NCBI GenBank assembly: GCA_900110395.1
Contig: FODP01000021.1
Span: 1 to 64,000, forward strand
Direction: 5' to 3'
Length of the DNA: 64,000 nt
From: Rhodospirillales bacterium URHD0017
Lineage (GTDB): Bacteria > Pseudomonadota > Alphaproteobacteria > Reyranellales > Reyranellaceae
Shown here: piece by piece, positions 25,251 through 36,440 of the stretch
Position numbering within the stretch: the first letter of the stretch is position 1
How the letters are laid out: every line of letters starts with the position of its first letter
Program-made: the position numbers and the translations under genes
The notes under the pieces: generated by a model
The model's database searches: none
Told to the model about the DNA's origin: nothing
The model's input: the letters and a program-made list of their open reading frames with translations, nothing else

Positions 25251-25900
25251 GCGGGAAAGCCCAGCTCGCGCAGGGCCGCCACGGTGTCGGCCGCCGATCG
25301 GTGATGGACCGCATGCATGCCGAAGGCGCGCGCGCCCTCGACGTTGGGCAGATTGTCGTCGATCAGCACGGCATCGCCCGGCCGGAAGCCGCCGGCGCGG
25401 CAGACCAAGTCGTAGATCGCCGCGTCGGGTTTCAGACAGTGCACGACGCCCGAGACGACGTAGTCGCGGAAATGGCCGATGAAAGGATGCCGGCGCTGGC
25501 CGGGGCCGCGCAGCCAGGCATCGAGAAAGCCCGGCGCGTTGGACAGCAGGTAAAGCGGCGTTCCAGCGCCGTGCAGGCGCTCGACGAGGGCCGCCATCTC
25601 GGGAAAGGGATGCTCCAGCATCTCGTCGAAGCGGCCATAGAAGGCCTCGATCAGGGCTTCCCGGTCGGGATGCTCGGCCTTGAGCCGTAGCGTCGCCTCG
25701 GCGGGATCGCCGCCCGCATCCTGCAGGCTGTGCCACGGCGTGGTGGTCACGGTGGCGAGGAAGCGCTCCATCTCCTGCGGATCGGCGATCAGCTTGCGGT
25801 AGAGGTGCCGCGGGTTCCAGTCGAGCAGCACGCCGCCCATGTCGAAGACCGCGACCGTGGGCGTCGGAAGGCCTGATTTTCGGGCTGTTTTGGGGGTCAT
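25247..25900 (-). CDS. HAD-superfamily hydrolase (YihX-like)
   Basis: A 217-residue haloacid-dehalogenase-like phosphatase. Motif I is VFDMGGVLLDW, with the nucleophile Asp but Gly where many HADs have the second acid, as in YihX-type glucose-1-phosphatases and epoxide hydrolase N-terminal domains. Motif II is YLLSNA, motif III the lysine in HCLKPDAAIYD, and motif IV VLIDDNLPNVEGA. The substrate is not clear. It overlaps the downstream DCC gene by four bases and is divergent from gyrA. Confidence 0.87.
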   Translation of the reverse strand: MTPKTARKSGLPTPTVAVFDMGGVLLDWNPRHLYRKLIADPQEMERFLATVTTTPWHSLQDAGGDPAEATLRLKAEHPDREALIEAFYGRFDEMLEHPFPEMAALVERLHGAGTPLYLLSNAPGFLDAWLRGPGQRRHPFIGHFRDYVVSGVVHCLKPDAAIYDLVCRAGGFRPGDAVLIDDNLPNVEGARAFGMHAVHHRSAADTVAALRELGFPA

Positions 25901-25986
25901 TTCAGGGCCTTTTGGAGGGGCGTTTTCAGCGACAATTTAGTCAGTAAAATCAATAAGTTAAAGTCCGCTCTCGCGAGCGATTTTTG

Positions 25987-26015
25987 TTGGTCTCGGCGGG
26001 CCATTTTGCTAGGGT
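25987..26015 (+). promoter_or_regulatory. Possible gyrA promoter
   Basis: ttggtc (25987-25992), a 17-base spacer, then tagggt (26010-26015), inside the AT-richer gap between the HAD gene and gyrA. The boxes are weak matches to a housekeeping promoter and are offered as a candidate only. Confidence 0.35.
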
Positions 26016-26075
26016 GCCGCTTCGTTCCGCCGGGCCCTCTGGCAGGGCCACAAAAACGAGCAAAACCAGGTTTCC

Positions 26076-28901
<2,826 letters not shown>

Positions 28902-28976
28902 CCGTGCCGCTAAGACTTCGCCGCCGCAGAAGTCGCTCGCAGGGGCGCACCAGTTATGGGCAAGTGGGGGCAAGAC

Positions 28977-29483
28977 ATGGCGTCAGAACGCGTCGGCGTG
29001 TATCCGGGCACGTTCGATCCCGTCACCAGCGGGCACATGGAAGTCGTGCGCCGTTCGCTGCGTCTGGTCGACAAGCTGGTGATCGGGCCGGCGACCAACA
29101 TCGGCAAGGGCCCGCTGTTCTCGCTGCAGGAACGCATCGACATCATCAAGGACGACATCGCGGACTTCTCGGAAATCGACAAGGCGCGCATCCAGATCGC
29201 GCCGTTCGACGGGCTCCTGATCCATTTCGCCCGCGAGGTCGGCGCCTCGGTGATCATCCGCGGCCTGCGTGCGGTCTCGGACTTCGAGTACGAGATCCAG
29301 ATGGCCAACATGAACGCCCGCATGGAGCCCAACATAGAGACCATCTTCCTGATGGCCTCCGACCGGCACCAGTTCATTGCCTCCTCTCTGGTCAAGGACA
29401 TCGCCCGGCTGGGCGGCGATACCTCCCAGTTCGTGTCCAAGAAGGTCTTCGAGCGCCTGAAAGCCAAGTTCAACAAGGCCTGA
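28977..29483 (+). CDS. coaD: Phosphopantetheine adenylyltransferase
   Basis: A 168-residue enzyme of coenzyme A synthesis that joins 4'-phosphopantetheine and ATP. It has the nucleotidyltransferase motif YPGTFDPVTSGHMEV, the RGLRAVSDFEYEIQMA substrate loop, and the SSLVKDIARLGGD C-terminal motif matching the family's ISSTxVR region. I chose ATG 28977 because agtggggg lies seven bases upstream and MASERVGVYPGTFDP matches the usual start. An ATG at 28956 would add seven residues. It lies downstream of gyrA on the same strand. Confidence 0.95.
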   Translation: MASERVGVYPGTFDPVTSGHMEVVRRSLRLVDKLVIGPATNIGKGPLFSLQERIDIIKDDIADFSEIDKARIQIAPFDGLLIHFAREVGASVIIRGLRAVSDFEYEIQMANMNARMEPNIETIFLMASDRHQFIASSLVKDIARLGGDTSQFVSKKVFERLKAKFNKA

Positions 29484-29512
29484 GGGGCCGGGGTGCCGGT
29501 CCAGCCGCCGCG

Positions 29513-29541
29513 TTGACCGGGGGCCCCGCTCATCTTATACG
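29513..29541 (+). promoter_or_regulatory. Candidate tRNA-Lys promoter
   Basis: ttgacc (29513-29518), a 17-base spacer, then tatacg (29536-29541); ttatac one base earlier is an alternative -10. It lies about 40 bases upstream of the tRNA and is one of the better housekeeping-type promoter matches I noticed in the window. Confidence 0.6.
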
Positions 29542-29582
29542 GGCGCCGCGCGGGGTTTCGGTCCTCCGCGCCAGGCCGGAGC

Positions 29583-29657
29583 GAGCCCGTAGCTCAGCGG
29601 TAGAGCATCTGACTTTTAATCAGGTGGTCGTAGGTTCGATCCCTACCGGGCTCACCA
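29583..29657 (+). tRNA. tRNA-Lys (anticodon UUU), CCA encoded
   Basis: The acceptor stem gagcccg pairs with cgggctc. The D-arm is agctcagcggtagagc. The anticodon arm ctgacttttaatcag has a cttttaa loop, so the anticodon is TTT (Lys). The T-arm gtaggttcgatccctac is perfect. The discriminator A is followed by an encoded CCA. Confidence 0.97.
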
Positions 29658-29685
29658 GCGCAGGCGAGAAGGAGGCACGCGACTT

Positions 29686-30564
29686 ATGCCGTCGGTGAAA
29701 GTCGTCAACGGCAAGCAGATCGTGGTCGAGGCCCTCGACCCGGGCCAGCGCTTCAAGCGCTTCCTCGCCAAGCCGTTGCTCCAGATGCGCTACAACCGGG
29801 AGATCATCCTGGCGATCCTGCGCCGCGAGCTTGCCTCGCGCTTCACCGGGTCGGCCGGCGGCTGGCTGTGGGCGGTCGCTGCGCCATTGTTCGCCATCGC
29901 GGTCTACACCTTTGCCTTCACGACCAAGCTGCAGATGACCTTCGCGGCCGACAAGGGCCATACGCCACTCACCTACGCGTTGTTCATCTTCGCCGGCCTG
30001 GTCGTCTTCAACTTCTTCTCGGAGATGGCGTACCGCTCGCCGATGCTGCTGCACGAGTACGCCCACTTCATCAAGCAGACCATCTTCCCCTCGGACATGC
30101 TGGCGGTCATCTCGACCCTGCGCGCCGCCGCCTATACCGGCATCGGCGCCATCGTCATGCTGATCTGCGTCGCCGCCGTGAAAGGCGGCCTGCCCTGGAC
30201 CGTGATCTTCGTGCCGCTGATCTTCATTCCGCTGTCGGCCTTCCTCATGGGCCTGTCGTGGTTCCTGTCCGCCATCGGCGCCTTCACGCGCGATGCCGGC
30301 TATCTGATGATCAACATCGTGCCGCTGTTCATGTTCCTGACGCCGGTGTTCTTTTCCCCTGACAGCTGGTCGTTTCCCTGGAACCTGGCGATCCACGGCA
30401 ATGCACTGACAGCCTACGTCGAGATCATGCGCGACCTCGTGCTGACCGGGACGCTGCCCAATCCGCTGACCGTCCTGTGGGCCTTTGCGACGTCAGTCTT
30501 CACCTTCTACTTCGGCTATTGGTTCTTCGACAGGTACCGGAATGTCATCGTCGACGTCATCTGA
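29686..30564 (+). CDS. ABC-2 type polysaccharide export permease (KpsM/Wzm-like)
   Basis: A 292-residue inner-membrane permease with six hydrophobic segments and the typical amphipathic start LAILRRELASRFTGSAGGWLWAV of ABC-2 polysaccharide and teichoic-acid exporters (KpsM, Wzm, TagG). It also has the conserved MINIVPLFMFLTPVFFSPDS near the C-terminus. With the next gene's ATPase it should move a lipid-linked glycan across the inner membrane. ATG 29686 follows gaaggaggcacgc, a clear ribosome site. The next gene overlaps its 3' end by 23 bases. Confidence 0.9.
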   Translation: MPSVKVVNGKQIVVEALDPGQRFKRFLAKPLLQMRYNREIILAILRRELASRFTGSAGGWLWAVAAPLFAIAVYTFAFTTKLQMTFAADKGHTPLTYALFIFAGLVVFNFFSEMAYRSPMLLHEYAHFIKQTIFPSDMLAVISTLRAAAYTGIGAIVMLICVAAVKGGLPWTVIFVPLIFIPLSAFLMGLSWFLSAIGAFTRDAGYLMINIVPLFMFLTPVFFSPDSWSFPWNLAIHGNALTAYVEIMRDLVLTGTLPNPLTVLWAFATSVFTFYFGYWFFDRYRNVIVDVI

Positions 30565-31324
30565 GGTCGTCGTCCGGACCCGGCACCTCGGCAAGGCCTA
30601 CCAGCTCTACGCTCATCGCAGCGACTGGCTGAAGCAGGTCGTGCTCGGCTCATGGAAGACCTACTACAAGCCGTTCTGGGTGCTGCGCGACATCGATCTC
30701 GACGTCTATCGCGGCGATTCGATCGGCATCCTGGGCCGCAACGGCTGCGGCAAGTCGACCTTGCTGCAGGTGATCTGCGGCATGACGCTGCCGTCCAACG
30801 GCGAGCTGCGCGTCACCGGCCGCGTCGCCCCGGTGCTGGCGCTCGGCGCCACCTTCGACGCCGAGCTGTCGGGCCGCGAGAACATCATGATCGGCGGCGC
30901 CGTCATGGGCCTGTCACGTGCCGAGGTGCTGGAGAAATTCGATTCGATGGCCGAGTTCGCCGGCATCGGCGACTACATGGAGCAGCCGGTCAAGCACTAC
31001 TCCATGGGCATGCGCACGCGGCTTGCCTTCGCCATCTGCGCCCATGTCGAGGCCGAGATCCTGGTGGTCGACGAGGCGCTAGCGGTGGGCGACGCCGCCT
31101 TCCAGCGCAAGTGCCTGGACTGGATCGACAGCTTCCGCCGCAAGGGCACGTTGCTGTTCGTGTCCCACTCGCCAGCCGAAGTGCGCCGCCTGTGCAATCG
31201 CGCCATCTGGATCGAGGACGGCCGCATCCGCTCGCAGGGCGATCCGAGCGTGGTCATCCGCGCCTACAATCGCGCGCTCGCCATGGAGAAGGACGACATC
31301 CATCGCTTCTCAGTGAGCGAGTGA
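30542..31324 (+). CDS. ABC transporter ATP-binding protein (KpsT/Wzt-like)
   Basis: A 260-residue ATPase of the polysaccharide-export family. It has the family-specific TYYKPFWVLRDIDLDVYRGD, Walker A LGRNGCGKST (Lys71), the signature region KHYSMGMRTRLAFA in place of LSGGQ, Walker B ILVVDEALAVGD, and the switch histidine FVSHS. It lacks the extra C-terminal carbohydrate-binding domain seen in E. coli O9a Wzt, so length discrimination by that domain is not expected. ATG 30542 lies inside the permease 3' end, so the pair is translationally coupled. Confidence 0.9.
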   Translation: MSSSTSSEVVVRTRHLGKAYQLYAHRSDWLKQVVLGSWKTYYKPFWVLRDIDLDVYRGDSIGILGRNGCGKSTLLQVICGMTLPSNGELRVTGRVAPVLALGATFDAELSGRENIMIGGAVMGLSRAEVLEKFDSMAEFAGIGDYMEQPVKHYSMGMRTRLAFAICAHVEAEILVVDEALAVGDAAFQRKCLDWIDSFRRKGTLLFVSHSPAEVRRLCNRAIWIEDGRIRSQGDPSVVIRAYNRALAMEKDDIHRFSVSE

Positions 31325-31330
31325 TGTCGG

Positions 31331-32485
31331 ATGGCCGCATGCATCCTCTTCTGGGCGGGGCTGGGCTGGTGGTTGGCCACGATGCTGGTGCAGTGGATAA
31401 GTGCGGGGCTGGGCCGCTGGCGCCGGCCGGCCGATCCGGTGCGGCATGGCGCGGCCGATTTCAGCATCGTTGCCCCCATGGTCGGCGTGCGTGACGCCTC
31501 GCAGGCCTACGTGCGCCGCCTCTCCGATCTGTCGCGGGCGGGCGCGGAGGTCCTGATCTGCGTGACCAGCGAGGATGACGAGGCGGTCGGCCGGATCCGT
31601 GCCGACTGGCCCGACGCGCCGATCCTGGTCGGGAGCGACGATACCTTCAATCCCAAGCTCAACAACGTGCGCAAGGGCCTCGAGGCGGCGAGCCGGCCGG
31701 TCGTCGCGCTGTGCGACGCCGGCATCGACCTCGCGCTCCCCGACCTCGCCGCGGCGGCCGCCCATCTGTCCGACAGGGTCGGCCTCGTGCTGGCGCTCAA
31801 GACCGGCGATCGACCGGAGAACTTTGCAGCCGAGATGGAGTGCAGCTACATCAACGGCCATCAGGCGCGCTTCCTGACGGCGGCGGACCGGCTCGGCATG
31901 CCGGTCGCGTCCGGTGGCGTCACCATCCTCTCGCGCGACACCCTGCAGCGCATCGGCGGGCATCAGGGTTTTCTCAACTATCTTGCCGACGACTATTCGG
32001 TAGTGCGCATGGTGCGCGATCGCCTTGGCCAGACGACCTGGCTGGCGGGTGTGATGCCGCGGCTGTTCGTCGGCGGCCGGCTCTGGCGGGACGTGTGGCG
32101 GCGTCAGGTCCGCTGGGGCTCGACGCGGCTGAAGCTCAGCCCGGAGGTGAGGGCGCTGGTGCTGCTCGAGCCCGCGATCGGCTGGCTGGCTTCGGGCCTC
32201 GCGCTGGTCGTGGCGCTGCTTGCCGCAGGGGTCGCGCCGATATGGCTTGCTCTCGCGGTCGGCCTCCACACGATCGCATGGCTTGCCGCCGAGGGATGGT
32301 TTCTCGCCGGCCGCGGCCTGTCGTTCGGCCCGCGCGCCTGGGCTGCGGCGTTGGCGCGCGAGGCGTTGGTGCCGCTGCTGGCCGCCCAGGCCTGGCACGG
32401 CCGCAATCGCATCGATTGGCGCGGCACGAACCTTGCGGCCGGCTGGCAGCCTGCCAGGGATGGCACCGCCGGAAAGCACGTATGA
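31331..32485 (+). CDS. Glycosyltransferase, ceramide-glucosyltransferase-like (GT21/GT2)
   Basis: A 384-residue membrane glycosyltransferase with an N-terminal membrane helix, a GT-A domain, and several C-terminal membrane segments (EPAIGWLASGLALVVALLAAG and following). The domain contains VAPMVGVRDASQAYVRRL, SDDTFNPKLNNVRKGL, the metal region LCDAGIDLAL, LADDYSV, and the RRQVRW form of the (Q/R)xxRW motif. The spacing resembles GT21 ceramide glucosyltransferases and HpnI-type enzymes. It may build a glycolipid primer for the neighbouring exporter, but the acceptor cannot be read from sequence. Confidence 0.78.
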   Translation: MAACILFWAGLGWWLATMLVQWISAGLGRWRRPADPVRHGAADFSIVAPMVGVRDASQAYVRRLSDLSRAGAEVLICVTSEDDEAVGRIRADWPDAPILVGSDDTFNPKLNNVRKGLEAASRPVVALCDAGIDLALPDLAAAAAHLSDRVGLVLALKTGDRPENFAAEMECSYINGHQARFLTAADRLGMPVASGGVTILSRDTLQRIGGHQGFLNYLADDYSVVRMVRDRLGQTTWLAGVMPRLFVGGRLWRDVWRRQVRWGSTRLKLSPEVRALVLLEPAIGWLASGLALVVALLAAGVAPIWLALAVGLHTIAWLAAEGWFLAGRGLSFGPRAWAAALAREALVPLLAAQAWHGRNRIDWRGTNLAAGWQPARDGTAGKHV

Positions 32486-32495
32486 GGTGAGCACC

Positions 32496-32864
32496 ATGAA
32501 CAACAAGATCAGCACCGTCATGCTGCCCCAGCAGGTCGATTCGGAGACCTCGGCTTCAGTCGAGACGCTGATCGTCGACGCCCTGCGCCCCGGCGCCGGT
32601 GTGATCGTCGACGGCAGCGAGGTGACCTACATGAGCGCCGCCGGCGTGCGCGTGTTCGCGCGCGCCCTGCACCGCGCCGAGGAGATGGGCGCCCGCATCG
32701 GCTTCTGCCGCTTCACCGGTGCTGCTGCCGATTGCCTGCTGGTCAGCGGCTTCACCCAGCTGTTCGAAGTCGTCGATTCCGTCGAGGAGGCGGCCGCGCG
32801 GTTGCGTCGAAAGCCCGCCGCCGCGGCTGCGGAACGCTTGCACCCCCACACCCGCGCGGGTTAA
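32496..32864 (+). CDS. STAS-domain protein (anti-sigma-factor antagonist type)
   Basis: A 122-residue single STAS domain: LPQQVDSETSASVETLIVDAL, VIVDGSEVTYMSAAGVRVF, ARIGFCRFTGAAADCLLV, FEVVDSVEEAAARL. The serine in TYMSAAG is where SpoIIAA-type antagonists are phosphorylated by a partner kinase. No kinase or phosphatase partner is adjacent. The ribosome site gaggtgagc precedes ATG 32496. Its place between a glycosyltransferase and the export lipoprotein suggests it controls polymer synthesis or assembly, not a sigma factor, but this is inference. Confidence 0.82.
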   Translation: MNNKISTVMLPQQVDSETSASVETLIVDALRPGAGVIVDGSEVTYMSAAGVRVFARALHRAEEMGARIGFCRFTGAAADCLLVSGFTQLFEVVDSVEEAAARLRRKPAAAAAERLHPHTRAG

Positions 32865-32949
32865 TTACTGGCCCGGGCTTGAACTATATACTGGGACGAA
32901 ACGCGGCGCGGCGCGTAACGTGCTACCACTGCTAGACGGGGATCGAATT

Positions 32950-34092
32950 TTGACAGTATGGAGCCGGCTGTGCGCCGCCGCGCGACCCTTCGCCGTTGTT
33001 CTCGGCATCGGCCTTGTCGCCGGGGCATGCACTGCGTTGCCGGGCGACGGTCCCTGGATGGGTGGTGCGCAAACGACCAGCACCGAGGCCCTCCCGTTCG
33101 ACGTCATCGATCTCACGCCGACCACGGTCGTCGCCTACCGCCAGGCGCCGACGCCCGACAGGCCGGCGACCACGACCAGCCAGCTGTCGCCGGCGCAGCG
33201 CCTCGTCGTCGCCCCGGGCGATTCGCTGAAAGTGCGCATCTTCGAACGCTACGGCGGCAACATCTTCCCCACCATCCAGGGCCAGAGCGCCGACCTCGGT
33301 ATTCAGCGCGTTGGTGAGGATGGCTCGATCAAGGTGCCGGTCGTCGGCAATGTCCAGGTGGCCGGGCTCGACCTGAACCAGATCGAGCGTCGCATCATCC
33401 AGCAGCTCGGCACGCAGGTGCAGGAGCCCGAGGTCATTGTCGAGTTCGACGCACCCCGTACCCATACGGTCATGGTGTCGGGCGACGTGAAGAACCCCGG
33501 GCGCGTCTCGATGCTCGAGGACGTGCGCAGCGTCGTCGATGCCATCAACAAGGCCGGCGGGCCGGTCGCCTCGCCCACGGGCTCGGGGGCCAACCAGCTC
33601 CAGGTCGTGGTGCGTCGCAATGGTCAGGTCATACTGACGTCGCAATTCTCCGATTTGCTGGCCGGCAATGACATTGCCGTGCAGAAGGGCGACGAAATCA
33701 TTGTCCGGCCGAATTCGCGGATCTTCACGGTGCTGGGCGCGGTGCTGCGCTCGGGCAACGTCGAGATGACCAAGCACAACCTCACCCTGCTAGAAGCGCT
33801 GGGCCAGGTCGGCGGTCTCAACGACGTGCGTGCCAACAAAACGGGCGTTTATGTGTTCAGAATGGGCGATCTTGAGACCAATCCGACCGCCCGTGGCCGG
33901 GTTTTCCGGCTGGACCTGTTCCAGCCGGTGTCTATTTTTGTCGCACAGCAGTTCGGCTTGCAGCCGAGGGACGTGATCTATGTCACCAACGCACCGCTGT
34001 ACGAGTACGACAAGATCCTGACCTCGATCTACCGGACGTTCTCCATCATCGGTATCGCCAGGGGTAACATCCCCCTCACGACAACGTTCTGA
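32950..34092 (+). CDS. Polysaccharide export outer-membrane lipoprotein (Wza/OPX-like)
   Basis: A protein of about 380 residues of the OPX family that forms the outer-membrane export channel. The N-terminal signal sequence ends in LVAGAC, a lipobox-like site whose Cys would be acylated. Next is a Poly_export domain (SLKVRIFERYGGNIFPTIQG, VGEDGSIKVPVVGNVQVAGL, VIVEFDAPRTHTVMVSGDVK) and SLBB-type repeats (NPGRVSMLEDVRSVVDAINK, PNSRIFTVLGAVLRSGNVEM). I prefer TTG 32950, preceded by ggggat, because it gives a normal signal-peptide length. GTG 32920 is the alternative. No Wzc-type co-polymerase is nearby. Confidence 0.85.
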   Translation: MTVWSRLCAAARPFAVVLGIGLVAGACTALPGDGPWMGGAQTTSTEALPFDVIDLTPTTVVAYRQAPTPDRPATTTSQLSPAQRLVVAPGDSLKVRIFERYGGNIFPTIQGQSADLGIQRVGEDGSIKVPVVGNVQVAGLDLNQIERRIIQQLGTQVQEPEVIVEFDAPRTHTVMVSGDVKNPGRVSMLEDVRSVVDAINKAGGPVASPTGSGANQLQVVVRRNGQVILTSQFSDLLAGNDIAVQKGDEIIVRPNSRIFTVLGAVLRSGNVEMTKHNLTLLEALGQVGGLNDVRANKTGVYVFRMGDLETNPTARGRVFRLDLFQPVSIFVAQQFGLQPRDVIYVTNAPLYEYDKILTSIYRTFSIIGIARGNIPLTTTF

Positions 34093-34135
34093 TGGCTCTG
34101 CGAGCGCTCCCGGCAGTTTTTTGGTAGAATTCGCA

Positions 34136-35137
34136 ATGGCTCGAGCGAAGAAATTCAGGTGGGGTGCCGGCGGGTTGGCGATCCTGGTCGTCGTCGCTGG
34201 CGTCACGCTGTGGGTCATGCCCAGCCGACAGACCAGCAGCGCCCAGGACACGGCAAAGGCCAACCAGCCGCCGCTGATCGCCCGTGGCTATACCGACGCG
34301 CCGGAAGGCACAGCGGTGGTCGCCGGCGACCCGGCCGGCGGCAGCGTGCTGGTCGAGCTGCGCGTCAAGGACGGCCAGAAGGTCAAGAAGGGCGAGGTCC
34401 TGGCGGTCCTGTCCAACTACGCCCGGGCCGACGTGACCCTGCGCATGGCCGAGGCCGACATGGTCAAGCTGAAGCAGATGCATGACTTCGTGCTCAAGGG
34501 TACGCGGCTCTCCGAGATCGCCCTGCAGGAGGCGGCGCTGAAGTCCTCGATCGAGCAGAACAAGCTCGATGCGCTGCAGCGGGCACGCTCGGGCAAACCG
34601 CCCGATCAGCGCGAGATCGAGACGTCGATCGCCGAGCAGGGGCTGGAGCGTCAGAAGGTCCGGCTCGCGCTGATGAAGACGACCCTGGAAAACGATCTGG
34701 CGCAGTTCGATATCGACCTCGCCAACAACCAGTCGCGCGTCGACAGCGCCAAGCGGACCATCGAAGACGCCCTGGTGCGCTCGCCGCTCGACGGCGTCGT
34801 GGTGCAGATCTTCTCGCGCCAGGGCGAGCGCGTGTCGCCCACCGGCATCGTCAAGGTCGTCGACATGGCCCAGCTGCGCGTGCTGGCCGACGTCGACGAG
34901 CTGCATGTCGGCCGCCTCCAGCCCGGCGGCAAGGTCGACGTGACGTTCCGCGGCAACAACGAGGTCTACAAGGGCACGATCGAGCGCATCGCCCCCACGG
35001 TGAAGCGCATGCAGCGCGTCGAGCCGGATGGCGGTTCGTCGACCGATGCCCGTGTCGTGCAGGTCGAAATCAAGATCGACGACTCGTCGAGCATGCCCCC
35101 GGTGCTGGGGCGTGAGACGCGCGTCACCTTCCTCTGA
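34136..35137 (+). CDS. HlyD/DevB-family membrane fusion protein
   Basis: A 333-residue periplasmic adaptor with one N-terminal membrane helix (GGLAILVVVAGVTLWVM). It has a lipoyl/barrel-sandwich hybrid half (GGSVLVELRVKDGQKVKKGEVLAVL), a long alpha-helical hairpin (residues about 105-215), the second lipoyl half (VRSPLDGVVVQIFSRQGERV), and a beta-barrel part. The pairing with a DevC-like permease and a DevA-like ATPase directly downstream matches DevBCA-type ABC exporters that move glycolipids or lipids through an outer-membrane channel. The next gene's ATG overlaps its stop by one base. Confidence 0.86.
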   Translation: MARAKKFRWGAGGLAILVVVAGVTLWVMPSRQTSSAQDTAKANQPPLIARGYTDAPEGTAVVAGDPAGGSVLVELRVKDGQKVKKGEVLAVLSNYARADVTLRMAEADMVKLKQMHDFVLKGTRLSEIALQEAALKSSIEQNKLDALQRARSGKPPDQREIETSIAEQGLERQKVRLALMKTTLENDLAQFDIDLANNQSRVDSAKRTIEDALVRSPLDGVVVQIFSRQGERVSPTGIVKVVDMAQLRVLADVDELHVGRLQPGGKVDVTFRGNNEVYKGTIERIAPTVKRMQRVEPDGGSSTDARVVQVEIKIDDSSSMPPVLGRETRVTFL

Positions 35138-36438
35138 TGGCTATCACGCTGCCTGACGTACCGGCGCTGCGGCATCGGTTGTCGCGCCTTTGGGCGCGCC
35201 TGGCGCGGATCGGACGCTGGCGGCCGAGCTTCTCCATGGCCGCGGTACGGGCGGCCGCCCGCACCTCGACGACCATGCCGCTAGGCGCCCAGCAGCTCAA
35301 GCGCCAGCGCACCAGCACGCTTCTGTCGTTGGGCGGCGTCACCGCGAGCCTGCTTGTGATCTTCGCCCAGCTCGGCATCGAGCGCGCGGTCTACGAATCG
35401 TCGGTCCGCCTGCACCGCATGGTGTCGGGCGACCTGATCATCGTGCCCTACGGCTTCAAGTCGATGCAGCTGCATGCCGAGGTGCCCGTGGCGGTCACCG
35501 ACATCATCGCCACCAATCCCTCGGTCTCGTCCTATTCGCCGTTCTGGTTCGGCGTCATGTCGCTCCAGCATGCCGGCATGCCGACCTCGCGCCGGCTCGC
35601 CTGGTACGCCATTGATCCGGAGAAGCCCGCGGTCGACGTCCCCGGCCTCAAAGAGAACCTGCACAAGCTCAGGGAAACACGGCGCATCCTGTTCGATCGC
35701 GATTCGCGGCCTTATTTCGGCGATCTCGCCGGCGAGGCCAACAGCGGCTCGGAGTACACGGTGCTGGGGCCGCCCGACAATCGTGGCCTTCTGCGTCAGC
35801 TCTTTGCCGTCGGCACCTTCGCGGTTGGCCCGAACGTGCTGAACGACGGCGCCATCATGATGAGCCAGGAGACCATGGCCGAGGTGTTCGGCAACTGGTG
35901 GTCCGACCGTCCGGCCTTCATCTCGATCCATCTGGCGCCCGGCGCCGACGTCAACACCGTGCGCCAGCAGCTCAATCGCACCCTGGTCGGCCGCGGCGAG
36001 GCCATCGACAAGCGTGAGTTCGAGGCGCGCGAGCGGGTCTACTGGTCGCGCGAGACGCCGGTCGGCTACATCACCGATCTCGGCTTCGTCATGGGCGTGA
36101 TGATCGGCATGGTGTTCATCTACTACGCCCAGTACCAGATCATCCGCTTCTACCTGCCCGAATACGCCATCCTGAAGAGCCTGGGCTACGACTGGTGGTT
36201 CTTCCTGTTCATGATCGGCCAGATCGGTGCGGCCATCATCACGCCGGCCTTCGTGCTGTCCTTTGCCCTGGCGCGTCTGGTCTACGGCATTACCGAGGCG
36301 GCCATGCATCTCGGCATGTCGATGGGGCTGCGCGAGATGACGGTCGCCCTCGTCGCCTGCGTGATCATGACCGTGGTGTCGAGCCTGTTCGCCATCCGCC
36401 GCCTGTGGAAGGTCGACCCCATCATGCTGTTCGAGTGA
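35137..36438 (+). CDS. ABC exporter permease (DevC/MacB-FtsX type)
   Basis: A 433-residue permease with an N-terminal membrane segment (TSTLLSLGGVTASLLVIFAQLGI), a large periplasmic domain (about residues 95-300), and three C-terminal membrane helices (GFVMGVMIGMVFIYYAQYQI, the FFLFMIGQIGAAIITPAFVL region, and EMTVALVACVIMTVVSSLFA). This is the FtsX/MacB topology with one helix before and three after the periplasmic part. It starts at the stop of the DevB-like gene (tgatg), and its ATPase follows after two bases. Confidence 0.87.
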   Translation: MAITLPDVPALRHRLSRLWARLARIGRWRPSFSMAAVRAAARTSTTMPLGAQQLKRQRTSTLLSLGGVTASLLVIFAQLGIERAVYESSVRLHRMVSGDLIIVPYGFKSMQLHAEVPVAVTDIIATNPSVSSYSPFWFGVMSLQHAGMPTSRRLAWYAIDPEKPAVDVPGLKENLHKLRETRRILFDRDSRPYFGDLAGEANSGSEYTVLGPPDNRGLLRQLFAVGTFAVGPNVLNDGAIMMSQETMAEVFGNWWSDRPAFISIHLAPGADVNTVRQQLNRTLVGRGEAIDKREFEARERVYWSRETPVGYITDLGFVMGVMIGMVFIYYAQYQIIRFYLPEYAILKSLGYDWWFFLFMIGQIGAAIITPAFVLSFALARLVYGITEAAMHLGMSMGLREMTVALVACVIMTVVSSLFAIRRLWKVDPIMLFE

Positions 36439-36440
36439 CC

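Noticed and set aside
32881..32895. Promoter before the OPX gene (ttgaac and tatact in gaactatatact)
   Set aside because: The two boxes overlap, so they cannot be the -35 and -10 of one promoter. The gene is probably read with the upstream operon.
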